Position numbers and translations under genes: made by a program. Under the pieces are notes generated by a model that worked only from the letters and a program-made list of their open reading frames with translations, was not told where the DNA came from and searched no databases. A stretch of 64,000 bases of DNA from contig NZ_JAAMFG010000036.1 in assembly GCF_011064545.1 (NCBI RefSeq), positions 186,001 through 250,000 on the forward strand, read 5' to 3'. This stretch comes from Wenzhouxiangella sp. XN24 (GTDB taxonomy: Bacteria; Pseudomonadota; Gammaproteobacteria; Steroidobacterales; XN24). How positions within the stretch are numbered: the first letter of the stretch is position 1; the number at the start of each line of letters is the position of its first letter. Shown in pieces: positions 25,106 to 32,241 of this stretch.

Positions 25106-25579
25106 TCAGTGATCCGCGGCCAACCCGATAAACGCTCCGTTTCCGGCACGCAGGATGTCATCCCGCGCGGCGCGCGCGGTGAGCGCCAGGCTGCTGACAC
25201 CATCCGGCCCCAAGCTGTAGAGATCGAAATCGCTGTTGAGCGGATTGAGATTACGATCCTTGCGCACCATGCCCCGGGGCACGCCGATCGCGATGTTCAG
25301 ATAAACGTACGGGTTGCCCCAAGGGTCCGACGGAATCGTGCGCCCCAGCGCAGCAAGGTCCGGCGGGAACGCGAAATTGTCCGAGCGATAGCGCTCTATG
25401 AAGGCACTCAACTCGGTCAGCGTGGCGACGGCCTGCGCGGTCCTGGCGCGGTTCACCGCCCCCTGGTAAGCAGGTATCGCGATCGCCGCAATCAGGCTGA
25501 CGACGACCAGCGCCATCATCAATTCCAGCAACGTGAAGCCGCCGGCCGCACGAACGCTTCCTCTGTTCGAATCAGCCAT
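25106..25579 (-). CDS. Type II secretion/type IV pilus pseudopilin (GspG-like)
   Basis: This 157-residue protein has the prepilin signature [24 protein letters not shown], with cleavage expected after the second Gly and Glu at mature position 5. It continues with a long N-terminal helix and a small C-terminal domain with [10 protein letters not shown] and [12 protein letters not shown], the pattern of GspG-type major pseudopilins. An AAAGGA site precedes the ATG at 25579. No other gsp core genes adjoin it; the next gene is the GGDEF-EAL sensor, one base away. It may be an orphan secretion or pilus subunit whose use is linked to c-di-GMP. Confidence 0.82.
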   Translation of the reverse strand: MADSNRGSVRAAGGFTLLELMMALVVVSLIAAIAIPAYQGAVNRARTAQAVATLTELSAFIERYRSDNFAFPPDLAALGRTIPSDPWGNPYVYLNIAIGVPRGMVRKDRNLNPLNSDFDLYSLGPDGVSSLALTARAARDDILRAGNGAFIGLAADH

Positions 25580-25745
25580 CGACGATCCTTTGACCCATTA
25601 CGACTCACCGTGTATCGGCCGTACCGGCCAAAAGTTGAATAAGGCTCTACAACATTGCCTTTGGAGTACGATATGGGCGGCTGAAACAAGGTCGGCCGCG
25701 CTCCGGCGCGCCGGAATTTCACCTACGGACGTGTTGCGAGGCACC

Positions 25746-26927
25746 ATGACGATCATCGGCACCCCTTCAACCGACACTGCCACTCGTCTGCTGCTGCTGG
25801 GCGCCGGGGAACTCGGCAAGGAAGTCGCCATCGAGGCGCAGCGCCTGGGCGTCGAGGTCATCGCGGTCGATCGTTATGCCGGCGCGCCGGCCATGCAGGT
25901 CGCGCACCGCAGCCACGTCGTCGACATGCTCGACCGCGCGGCGCTGCGCACCCTGATCGAACTCGAGAAACCTGCCTTGATCGTTCCCGAGATCGAGGCG
26001 ATCGCCACGGCGGAACTGGTGGCGCTGGAGGCCGAAGGCTATCGCGTGATCCCGACGGCCGGCGCCGCGCGCCTGACCATGGATCGCGAGGGCATCCGGC
26101 GGCTGGCGGCGGAAACGCTCGGCCTGGCCACATCTCCTTTCCGCTTCGCCGACGACGAGGCGGGCTACCGTGACGCGATCGCCGCGATCGGCCTGCCGTG
26201 CGTCGTCAAGCCGGTGATGAGCTCGTCGGGCAAAGGGCAATCCACGGTGCGCAACGAGGCGGACGTGGCTCGCGCCTGGCAATACTCGCAGCAGGGCGGC
26301 CGGACAGGGGCCGGACGCGTCATCGTCGAGGGGTTCGTCGAGTTCGATTACGAGATCACGCTGCTGACGGTGCGCCACGGCGGCGAGACCAGTTTCTGCG
26401 CGCCGATCGGCCACCTGCAGGTCGATGGCGACTATCGCGAATCCTGGCAGCCGCAGCCGATGAGCGCGCTGGCCCTGGAGCGCGCGCGCGAGATCGCGGC
26501 GGCCGTGACCGGGCACTTGGGCGGCAGCGGCATTTTCGGCGTCGAGTTGTTCGTGCGCGGCGACGAAGTGCTGTTCAGCGAGGTCTCGCCACGGCCGCAC
26601 GACACGGGCCTCGTGACTCTAGCGTCCCAGGCGCTGTCACAGTTCGCCCTGCATGTGCGCGCAATTCTCGGCCTGCCGATTCCCGAGATTCGCCAGTGGG
26701 GACCCGCTGCATCCTGCGCCATCCTCGGGGAGGGCGAGTCGGCCCGTATCTCCTATGCCGCGGTGGACGACGTTCTCGCGGAACCCGAGACCGAGTTGCG
26801 CCTGTTCGGCAAGCCCCAGATCCACGGCCGGCGACGCCTCGGCGTCGCGCTGGCGCGTGCTGCGAGCGTGGACGAGGCGCGCGCCAAGGCGCGCCGGGCT
26901 GCCGGCCGGCTGCAGATCCGCTACTGA
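25746..26927 (+). CDS. purT: Formate-dependent phosphoribosylglycinamide formyltransferase
   Basis: PurT (393 residues, the usual length) is an ATP-grasp enzyme making formyl-GAR from GAR, formate and ATP in purine synthesis. The N-terminal preATP-grasp domain begins [24 protein letters not shown]-grasp residues include [40 protein letters not shown] and [12 protein letters not shown]. The start is the ATG at 25746; the frame stays open upstream to 25533, but that stretch overlaps the divergent pseudopilin gene and shows no homology. It stands alone between two minus-strand genes. Confidence 0.93.
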   Translation: MTIIGTPSTDTATRLLLLGAGELGKEVAIEAQRLGVEVIAVDRYAGAPAMQVAHRSHVVDMLDRAALRTLIELEKPALIVPEIEAIATAELVALEAEGYRVIPTAGAARLTMDREGIRRLAAETLGLATSPFRFADDEAGYRDAIAAIGLPCVVKPVMSSSGKGQSTVRNEADVARAWQYSQQGGRTGAGRVIVEGFVEFDYEITLLTVRHGGETSFCAPIGHLQVDGDYRESWQPQPMSALALERAREIAAAVTGHLGGSGIFGVELFVRGDEVLFSEVSPRPHDTGLVTLASQALSQFALHVRAILGLPIPEIRQWGPAASCAILGEGESARISYAAVDDVLAEPETELRLFGKPQIHGRRRLGVALARAASVDEARAKARRAAGRLQIRY

Positions 26928-26987
26928 GCGCGGGATGCGCGGGACGTGGCGCCCCGAGGGATGCCGCGTTCCACGCCTGCCGTTCGC

Positions 26988-28130
26988 TCAGGGGGCAGTG
27001 ATCTTGATGCCGCCGCTGCCGGTGGACACCGTGGCGCTGCCCTCGCCCGCGCCGATCACGCCGCGAAAACGGTTACGGCTGGTCTCGACGTTGCTGATGG
27101 CCGGGACATCCACGCGGATGCCGCCGCTGCCGCTGGCCAGCGCAAGCTGCAGCGAAAGCGGCGCATTGCTGCGCAGCTCGACGCCGCCGCTGCCGGTGTC
27201 GATCTCCAGGTCGCGCACGGCGCCGAGGTCGCCCTCGAGCTTGACGCTGCCGGAGCCCGTGTCCACGAGCAGGCCGGGGCCGAGGACGATACCCTCGCCG
27301 CGCACCGAACCCGAGCCCGTATCGACATGCAGGGAGCCGGCGACATCCACCAGGCGCACCCCGCCCGACCCGGTATCCACCATGACCCGCCGGCTCCGGG
27401 CATCCGTGATCGCGACGCCGCCGCTGCCGGTATCTGCAACGATCTCGCCGTCGATACCGCGCAACTCGATTTTCCCGGAGCCCGTGTCCGCCGTGACGTC
27501 GCCGAGGACGTTCTCGATGTTCACGTTGCCACTGCCCGTGTCGGCCAGGACGCCACCGCGGAAACTGGCGACGGTGACGTGACCGGAGCCCGTGTCGGCC
27601 ACCAGCCTGCCGGCGCCGTCGCTAACGTTGACATGACCGTAGCGCGTCGCCAGGGTGAGATCGGCCGCCACGTCGGCCGCATGGACCGGGCCGACGGCCT
27701 GGCGAACGCCGAGACGACTGTCGGCCGGCACCGCGATCTCGAGGTCCACGCGCACCAGGTCGCCGCCGGAGGTCGTCACCCGGATCTTGCGATCCTGGTA
27801 CTCGATCCGTGCATCGAGCCGCCGGATCTCGTCGCCCGCGTAGCGAATACGCGAGAGATCGTCGGGATATTCCACGACCACCTCGAGTACGCCGCGCCGT
27901 TCACGCGTCGTGAGGCGGACCGCGTCGGCGATCGCCAGGTCGTCGGCGGAGACGCTCGCACGGATCACCAACTCGTCCTCGCCCGGCGCCAGGCGCACGG
28001 CACCGACCAGGTTGTGCACCTCGATCGGGACGGCCTCTGAGAGGCGCAGTTCCAGCATGCGTTCGGCGGCCAGCGCAGGGGCACTCATCGCCAGCGCGAG
28101 CATCACCAGGATCGTCTTGCGCGTATTCAC
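26988..28130 (-). CDS. Exported DUF4097 beta-strand protein with DTGSG repeats
   Basis: This 380-residue exported protein has a signal peptide (ILVMLALAMSAPALA) and an N-terminal beta-rich region. From about residue 180 a regular repeat follows: the pentamer DTGSG occurs eight times at intervals of 18-21 residues, with degenerate copies ASGSG and STGSG at the end. Each unit is DTGSGxVxIxxxxGxVxA, as expected for one turn of a right-handed beta-solenoid of the DUF4097/putative auto-transporter adhesin head type. It starts one base after the BON lipoprotein stop, in an operon led by a YtrA-type regulator and an ABC pair. Probably periplasmic or surface-exposed; function unknown. Confidence 0.82.
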   Translation of the reverse strand: MNTRKTILVMLALAMSAPALAAERMLELRLSEAVPIEVHNLVGAVRLAPGEDELVIRASVSADDLAIADAVRLTTRERRGVLEVVVEYPDDLSRIRYAGDEIRRLDARIEYQDRKIRVTTSGGDLVRVDLEIAVPADSRLGVRQAVGPVHAADVAADLTLATRYGHVNVSDGAGRLVADTGSGHVTVASFRGGVLADTGSGNVNIENVLGDVTADTGSGKIELRGIDGEIVADTGSGGVAITDARSRRVMVDTGSGGVRLVDVAGSLHVDTGSGSVRGEGIVLGPGLLVDTGSGSVKLEGDLGAVRDLEIDTGSGGVELRSNAPLSLQLALASGSGGIRVDVPAISNVETSRNRFRGVIGAGEGSATVSTGSGGIKITAP

Positions 28131-28131
28131 C

Positions 28132-28542
28132 TCAGTTCACCTCCATTTCAACCGTGACCCGCGAGACGACGCGTGCGACGCCCGGCGTCTCGGACGCGAT
28201 CCGCAGCGCGTTTTCGAGTCGCAACAAGTCGCTCACGCGACCGTGGAGGGTCACCACGTCGCCACTCGAGGCAACCGTGATGTCCTCGCCGGCCAGCGCC
28301 GAATCGGCCTCGAAGCGTGCCGCAACCTCACCAGCCAGCGTTGAATCGACGCGGCTCGGCTCTACCACGGCAGCTTCATCCGTCCGGGGCGACCACTCCA
28401 CGTTGCCGCGCCCCGGCGTGGCCTCGTTACCGATCACCAGCACGCAACCGCTGCTCATCGCCAGCGCGGTCAGCGTCGCGACCACGGTGCTGCGGCGCAG
28501 GGATCTCTTGTCGTACATACGGTTCATCCTCTGGGTCTTCAT
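28132..28542 (-). CDS. BON-domain lipoprotein
   Basis: This protein of about 136 residues has a basic N-terminus, a hydrophobic segment ending in the lipobox-like AMSSGC, and a C-terminal BON domain (LAGEDITVASSGDVVTLHGRVSDLLRLENALRIAS...GVARVVSRVTVE). BON domains bind membranes or other ligands in the periplasm, as in OsmY and DolP. The ATG at 28542 was chosen because a duplicated AGGA ribosome binding site lies eight bases upstream; ATGs at residues 6 and 9 are alternatives. It lies between the ABC permease and the DTGSG-repeat gene and probably acts in the envelope with the latter. Confidence 0.75.
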   Translation of the reverse strand: MKTQRMNRMYDKRSLRRSTVVATLTALAMSSGCVLVIGNEATPGRGNVEWSPRTDEAAVVEPSRVDSTLAGEVAARFEADSALAGEDITVASSGDVVTLHGRVSDLLRLENALRIASETPGVARVVSRVTVEMEVN

Positions 28543-28570
28543 TGATAAATTCCTGCTGATAAATTCCTGC
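28543..28570 (-). repeat. Perfect 14-bp tandem duplication carrying the ribosome binding site
   Basis: On the plus strand TGATAAATTCCTGC is present twice, head to tail (28543-28556 and 28557-28570). Read on the coding strand each copy is GCAGGAATTTATCA, so the AGGA Shine-Dalgarno element is duplicated directly in front of the BON-lipoprotein ATG at 28542. Only the copy next to the start has usable spacing (eight bases). Confidence 0.9.
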
Positions 28571-28606
28571 TCGCCGGGAGACCGGACAGTCCGGGCGATC
28601 TCTATC

Positions 28607-29530
28607 TCAGGACTCGTCGCGCCAGCGCCGCAGCCAGACGGCGCCCGCCAGGAGCGCAAGGCCCAGGGCGATGCCCACCCACAGGGACGGCGCGGCCAGC
28701 AGGCGCCCCGGCGTCAGCATTTCGCCCAGCGCGGGGACCATGACCTCGGCGGCCTGGCCGCCTTCGATGTTGATCATCATGCCTTGCCCGTCGCCCTGGA
28801 ACGCCAGCTCGAAACCGCCGCTGAAGCGATGTCCGAGCCATTTCGCGAAATGGGTGCTGCCCAGCAGCGTACGCTCCGCGACCACCACCAGGATCGGCGG
28901 CAGCAAGGCCCAGCCCAGCACGGCACGCTTCGCGAACGCGGACACCAGCAGCAACCAACCGTGCAGCGGGACGAACCAGAGGGCCTGGACCAGCAGCAGG
29001 TAGGCCAGCATGCCCGTGACGTGCGCCAGCGCGCCGGGGCCGCTGGTGAACCCCGCCCCCGTGCCGGCCCACAGCAGGGTCATGCTGCCGATCAGCCAGA
29101 CGAGGATGGCGGTGACCAGGAACACGAGGATGGTCAGCAACGGGATCGCGGCGACGCCCGTCAGGTACTTGGAAGCCACCGTCCGGAGATCGGACACCGG
29201 CAGGGATTTCCAGAACAGGATGCTGCGGTCCTTGCGTTCCGCATAGAGCGCGTCGAGCAAGTAGAAGAACACGACGAAAGCGGTCACGGAGGCCATGACC
29301 GCGGCCATCGGCATGAACAATACCTTCAGGGCGGCCGAGATCTCGACGGCGTCGGCTCCCTGGCCGAAATCGAAGACGGTCATGCCGTCGCCGATCCCGC
29401 CGACGCGCACCAGGCCGACGACCGCCAGCAGGGCCGCCACGACGAACAGCGCGCCGAAGACTGAGTTCACGGCCCAGCTCGCGCGGTGCTCGATCAGTTC
29501 GCGGCGAACCAGGGTCATCATCGCGTTCAT
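28607..29530 (-). CDS. ABC-2 type transporter permease (YtrA-regulated type)
   Basis: This 307-residue integral membrane protein begins MNAMMTLVRRELIEHRASW, typical of ABC-2 permeases, and has about six predicted helices including NSVFGALFVVAALLAVVGLV, AVMASVTAFVVFFYLLDALY and VGIALGLALLAGAVWL. The segment LYAERKDRSILFWKSLPVS is the cytoplasmic loop expected in this family. It overlaps the ATPase gene by four bases (ATGA). The pair, under a YtrA-type repressor, resembles peptide-antibiotic-responsive or envelope-active exporters; substrate unknown. Confidence 0.85.
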   Translation of the reverse strand: MNAMMTLVRRELIEHRASWAVNSVFGALFVVAALLAVVGLVRVGGIGDGMTVFDFGQGADAVEISAALKVLFMPMAAVMASVTAFVVFFYLLDALYAERKDRSILFWKSLPVSDLRTVASKYLTGVAAIPLLTILVFLVTAILVWLIGSMTLLWAGTGAGFTSGPGALAHVTGMLAYLLLVQALWFVPLHGWLLLVSAFAKRAVLGWALLPPILVVVAERTLLGSTHFAKWLGHRFSGGFELAFQGDGQGMMINIEGGQAAEVMVPALGEMLTPGRLLAAPSLWVGIALGLALLAGAVWLRRWRDES

Positions 29531-30384
29531 GGCGCAGCCCTCCGGACCTTGGCGACGAACAGGTCGGCGACGCCCGGCAGGCGGATTTCGCCGAGCGGCT
29601 CCAGCTCGCTGCGTGCGCGGCCTTCGAAAATGAAATGGTGCCGCCCGAGGCCCTGTCGTTCGTACAAGGGCCCGAGACGGCGCGCCGCCTCGGCCCCATC
29701 CGGCCGGGTCGCCACTTCCAGGTACTTCTCGCCCAGCGTGTCCATGCTCTCGTCGAGCACGATGCGGCCCTGGCTGATGAACATCAGGTCGGTGAGAATG
29801 TGTTCGACCTCCTCGACCTGGTGTGTCGTGAGCAGGATGGTGCGCTCTTCGTCGAAATAATCGTTCAGCAGCGCCGCGTAAAATTCCTTCCGGTAGATGA
29901 TGTCGAGCCCGAGCGTCGGCTCGTCCAGCACCAGCAAACGTGCATCGATGGCCATGACCAGCGCCAGGTGCAACTGCGTGACCATGCCTTTCGACAGGGC
30001 GCTGATCTTGCTGTCGCGCTTGATCTCGGTGCGGGCCAGGAACGCCTCGGCCCGCTCGCGGCTGAAGCGGGGATGCAGGCCCGCCGTGATGTCGAGCGCC
30101 TGGCGGACCCGCAGCCACCGGGGCAATACCGCGACATCCGCGATGAAAGAAACCTGGCGCATCAGCTCGGCGCGCTGGCGGCGCGGATCCAGGCCGAGCA
30201 CCTCGAGCTGGCCCTCGAAGGGCCCGAGCCCGAGGATGGCTTTCAATGCCGTGGTCTTGCCGGCGCCGTTGGGGCCGATCAGGCCGACGATGCGTCCGGC
30301 GGGAATCTCGAAATCGACGCCGTCCAGCGCCACGGTGCTGCCGTAGCGCCGCGCAAGTCCCTTGGCTCGTATCACGGGTGTCAC
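29527..30384 (-). CDS. ABC transporter ATP-binding protein
   Basis: This 285-residue ATPase has Walker A GPNGAGKTT (near residue 37), the signature-region variant LSKGMVTQLHLALVMA in place of LSGGQ, Walker B LLVLDEPTLGLD and H-loop TTHQVEEVE, followed by a C-terminal extension common in this subfamily. LSKGM is typical of YtrB/EcsA-like ATPases and is not a sign of decay. It overlaps both the GntR regulator (ATGA, 30381-30384) and the permease. It energises the permease encoded next to it. Confidence 0.88.
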   Translation of the reverse strand: MTPVIRAKGLARRYGSTVALDGVDFEIPAGRIVGLIGPNGAGKTTALKAILGLGPFEGQLEVLGLDPRRQRAELMRQVSFIADVAVLPRWLRVRQALDITAGLHPRFSRERAEAFLARTEIKRDSKISALSKGMVTQLHLALVMAIDARLLVLDEPTLGLDIIYRKEFYAALLNDYFDEERTILLTTHQVEEVEHILTDLMFISQGRIVLDESMDTLGEKYLEVATRPDGAEAARRLGPLYERQGLGRHHFIFEGRARSELEPLGEIRLPGVADLFVAKVRRAAP

Positions 30385-30764
30385 CGGGAATTCTCCTTTT
30401 CGTCCAGCTGTTCGCGGGCCAGCGCCAGCAATTCATCGATATCCAGCTCGAGGCGGGCGATCGTCGCGACCACCTCGGGCCACTGCTCGGTCACGAAGGC
30501 CTGCCGCTCGTCCTTCATCAGCGCGGCGCCGGCGCCCTCGCGGACATACATGCCCCGCCCGCGCCGTTTTTCCACGAGACCTTCGTCCACGAGTTCCTGG
30601 TAACCCTTCAGTACCGTCAGCGGGTTCAGCCGGTATTCGGCCGCGACATTTCGTACGGAGGGCAGCGCATCCCCGTCGGTGAGCACACCTTCGAGAATCA
30701 TCGTCACCACGCGATCGCGCAGCTGCCGATAGATGGGCTGGGCGTCATTCCATTCGCCGTCCAT
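30381..30764 (-). CDS. GntR-family regulator, YtrA type
   Basis: This 127-residue repressor has the N-terminal GntR winged helix (PIYRQLRDRVVTMILEG..., LPSVRNVAAEYRLNPLTVLKGYQELVDEGLVEKRRGRGMYV) and only a short helical C-terminal part, which is the YtrA architecture. YtrA regulators typically repress the ABC operon in which they reside and are relieved by cell-envelope stress. A near-perfect palindrome over the promoter (30910-30931) is the likely operator. AGGAGA precedes the ATG at 30764. Confidence 0.88.
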   Translation of the reverse strand: MDGEWNDAQPIYRQLRDRVVTMILEGVLTDGDALPSVRNVAAEYRLNPLTVLKGYQELVDEGLVEKRRGRGMYVREGAGAALMKDERQAFVTEQWPEVVATIARLELDIDELLALAREQLDEKENSR

Positions 30765-30781
30765 GGACAGTCTCCTGAACC

Positions 30782-30871
30782 TCAGGCCATCATCGCGGCG
30801 AGGGTCAGGCAGGCGATGGCGAGAATGCTCAGCATCCGCATCGTCTGTTCGCTGTTTCTCGGTGCTTTCAT
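30782..30871 (-). CDS. Predicted 29-residue membrane peptide leading the YtrA operon
   Basis: A short frame with ATG at 30871 and a GAGG site about six to nine bases upstream encodes MKAPRNSEQTMRM followed by a hydrophobic run (LSILAIACLTLAAMMA) and a stop at 30784-30782. It lies downstream of the operon promoter and 17 bases before the GntR start. A basic N-terminus and one short hydrophobic helix are typical of small membrane peptides or leader peptides. No homologue is recognised, and its small size limits confidence. Confidence 0.45.
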   Translation of the reverse strand: MKAPRNSEQTMRMLSILAIACLTLAAMMA

Positions 30872-30909
30872 CTCGAACCTCGCTGGCGGAATTTCACCTG
30901 ACTGAACCG

Positions 30910-30931
30910 GTGTTGTAGTTGACTATAACAC
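30910..30931 (-). promoter_or_regulatory. Candidate YtrA operator over the operon promoter
   Basis: A 22-base palindrome reads GTGTTGTAGTT then GACTATAACAC; 18 of 22 positions are symmetric. On the minus strand a -10 TATAGT (plus-strand 30922-30927) lies inside it, with TTGCAA (30944-30949) as -35 at 16-base spacing. Repressor binding would block polymerase, as expected for a GntR autoregulated operon. Confidence 0.65.
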
Positions 30932-30987
30932 TACCGAAATAATTTGCAACCCCCTGTATAGCAATCGCCGCGAGCCGTGTGCCGCGC

Positions 30988-30996
30988 TGCTAAAAT
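30988..30996 (+). promoter_or_regulatory. Extended -10 element upstream of mdh
   Basis: TGCTAAAAT is an extended -10 (TGnTAAAAT) about 85 bases before the mdh ATG. No good -35 is seen, which is acceptable for extended -10 promoters. The leader would be about 80 bases; no riboswitch fold was recognised in it. Confidence 0.45.
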
Positions 30997-31080
30997 GCCG
31001 CGTACGCGCCGTCTTTCGCCCCGGGCCCTGCGCCGGGCGAGACGGCCGGCCCCCAGAACACCCAGAACAGGAAGTCACCC

Positions 31081-32058
31081 ATGACCCAACCCACACGAGT
31101 CGCCATCACGGGCGCCGCCGGCCAGATCGGCTACCAGCTCGCCTTCCGCATCGCCTCCGGCCAGCTGCTCGGCCCGGACACCCCCGTCATCCTGCAGCTG
31201 CTCGAAATCCCTCCGGCGCTGGGTGCGCTCAAGGGCGTCGAGATGGAATTGCTCGACTGCGCTTTCCCGACGCTCGCCGGCGTGGTCGCCACCGACCAGC
31301 CGGCCGAGGCTTTCGGTGATGCGAACTACGCCCTGCTGGTCGGCGCGAAACCGCGCGGTCCGGGGATGGAGCGCAAGGACCTGCTGATGGAGAACGCGAA
31401 GATCTTCTCCGCCCAGGGCAAGGCGCTGAACGACCACGCCGACCGCAAGGTGCGCGTACTGGTCGTGGGCAACCCGGCCAACACCAATGCGCTGATCGCC
31501 TATTCGAACGCACCCGACCTGGACCATGCGCGCTTCACCGCCATGACCCGGCTCGACCACAACCGCGCGCTCGCCCAGCTGGCCGGGAAAACCGGCACGC
31601 CGGTGAAAGACATCCGCCAGATGACCATCTGGGGCAACCATTCCGCCACCCAGTACCCGGACATCAGCCACTGTACCGTGGCCGGCAAGCCGGCGCCTTC
31701 GCTGGTGGACGAGGCCTGGGTGAAAGACGACTTCATTCCCACCGTGCAGCAGCGCGGCGCGGCCATCATCAAGGCGCGCGGACTCTCGTCGGCGGCCTCC
31801 GCCGCGTCCTCGGCCATCGACCACGTGCACGACTGGGCGCTGGGCAGTCCGGAGGACGACTGGGTCAGCATGGCGGTCCCGTCGGACGGCAGCTATGGCG
31901 TGGCCGAGGGGATCGTGTATTCCTTCCCGGTGCGCTGCAAGAACGGCCGCTGGGAGATCGTGCAGGGGCTGGAGATCAGCGACTTCAGCCGCGAGCGCAT
32001 GAAGGCCACGGAGGCCGAGCTGCTCGAAGAGCGCGACGGGGTGAAGGACCTCCTGTAA
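31081..32058 (+). CDS. mdh: Malate dehydrogenase
   Basis: This 325-residue enzyme interconverts malate and oxaloacetate with NAD in the TCA cycle. Visible features are the N-terminal nucleotide motif [18 protein letters not shown], the dinucleotide-binding [18 protein letters not shown] loop (substrate Arg region), the [10 protein letters not shown] strand, [13 protein letters not shown] (catalytic Asp and Arg) and [12 protein letters not shown] (catalytic His). This is the long MDH type found in many beta- and gammaproteobacteria, related to cytosolic MDH. AGGAAG precedes the ATG. A strong hairpin follows the stop, so it is probably monocistronic. Confidence 0.94.
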   Translation: MTQPTRVAITGAAGQIGYQLAFRIASGQLLGPDTPVILQLLEIPPALGALKGVEMELLDCAFPTLAGVVATDQPAEAFGDANYALLVGAKPRGPGMERKDLLMENAKIFSAQGKALNDHADRKVRVLVVGNPANTNALIAYSNAPDLDHARFTAMTRLDHNRALAQLAGKTGTPVKDIRQMTIWGNHSATQYPDISHCTVAGKPAPSLVDEAWVKDDFIPTVQQRGAAIIKARGLSSAASAASSAIDHVHDWALGSPEDDWVSMAVPSDGSYGVAEGIVYSFPVRCKNGRWEIVQGLEISDFSRERMKATEAELLEERDGVKDLL

Positions 32059-32065
32059 CCGATTC

Positions 32066-32094
32066 GCGGGCGCCGCCCTCCAGGCGGCGCCCGC
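32066..32094 (+). terminator. GC-rich terminator-like hairpin after mdh
   Basis: Beginning eight bases after the mdh stop, a perfect 12-bp stem (GCGGGCGCCGCC pairing with GGCGGCGCCCGC) closes a 5-base loop CTCCA. The following bases (CTCGTTCC) have only a weak U-run, so termination strength is uncertain. Confidence 0.6.
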
Positions 32095-32241
32095 CTCGTT
32101 CCCCTGCCGCTCGCCGCGGCGCAACCGGAGCGCCTCCCCCGCCGAAATCTTTGCGGCCCCCCGGCGTGGGGGTTATATTCAAACGCTTGTATGGCTTCAT
32201 GACCTAGAAGCCACAGGCCCGCAATCTCGAGGGGATGCATC

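Noticed and set aside
26988-28130. DTG motifs as aspartic-protease active sites
   Set aside because: Eight regularly spaced DTGSG units in a solenoid pattern; aspartic proteases have one or two DTG motifs and a different context.
29527-30384. LSKGM as a defective ABC signature
   Set aside because: This variant is normal in YtrB/EcsA-like ATPases, and the other motifs are intact.
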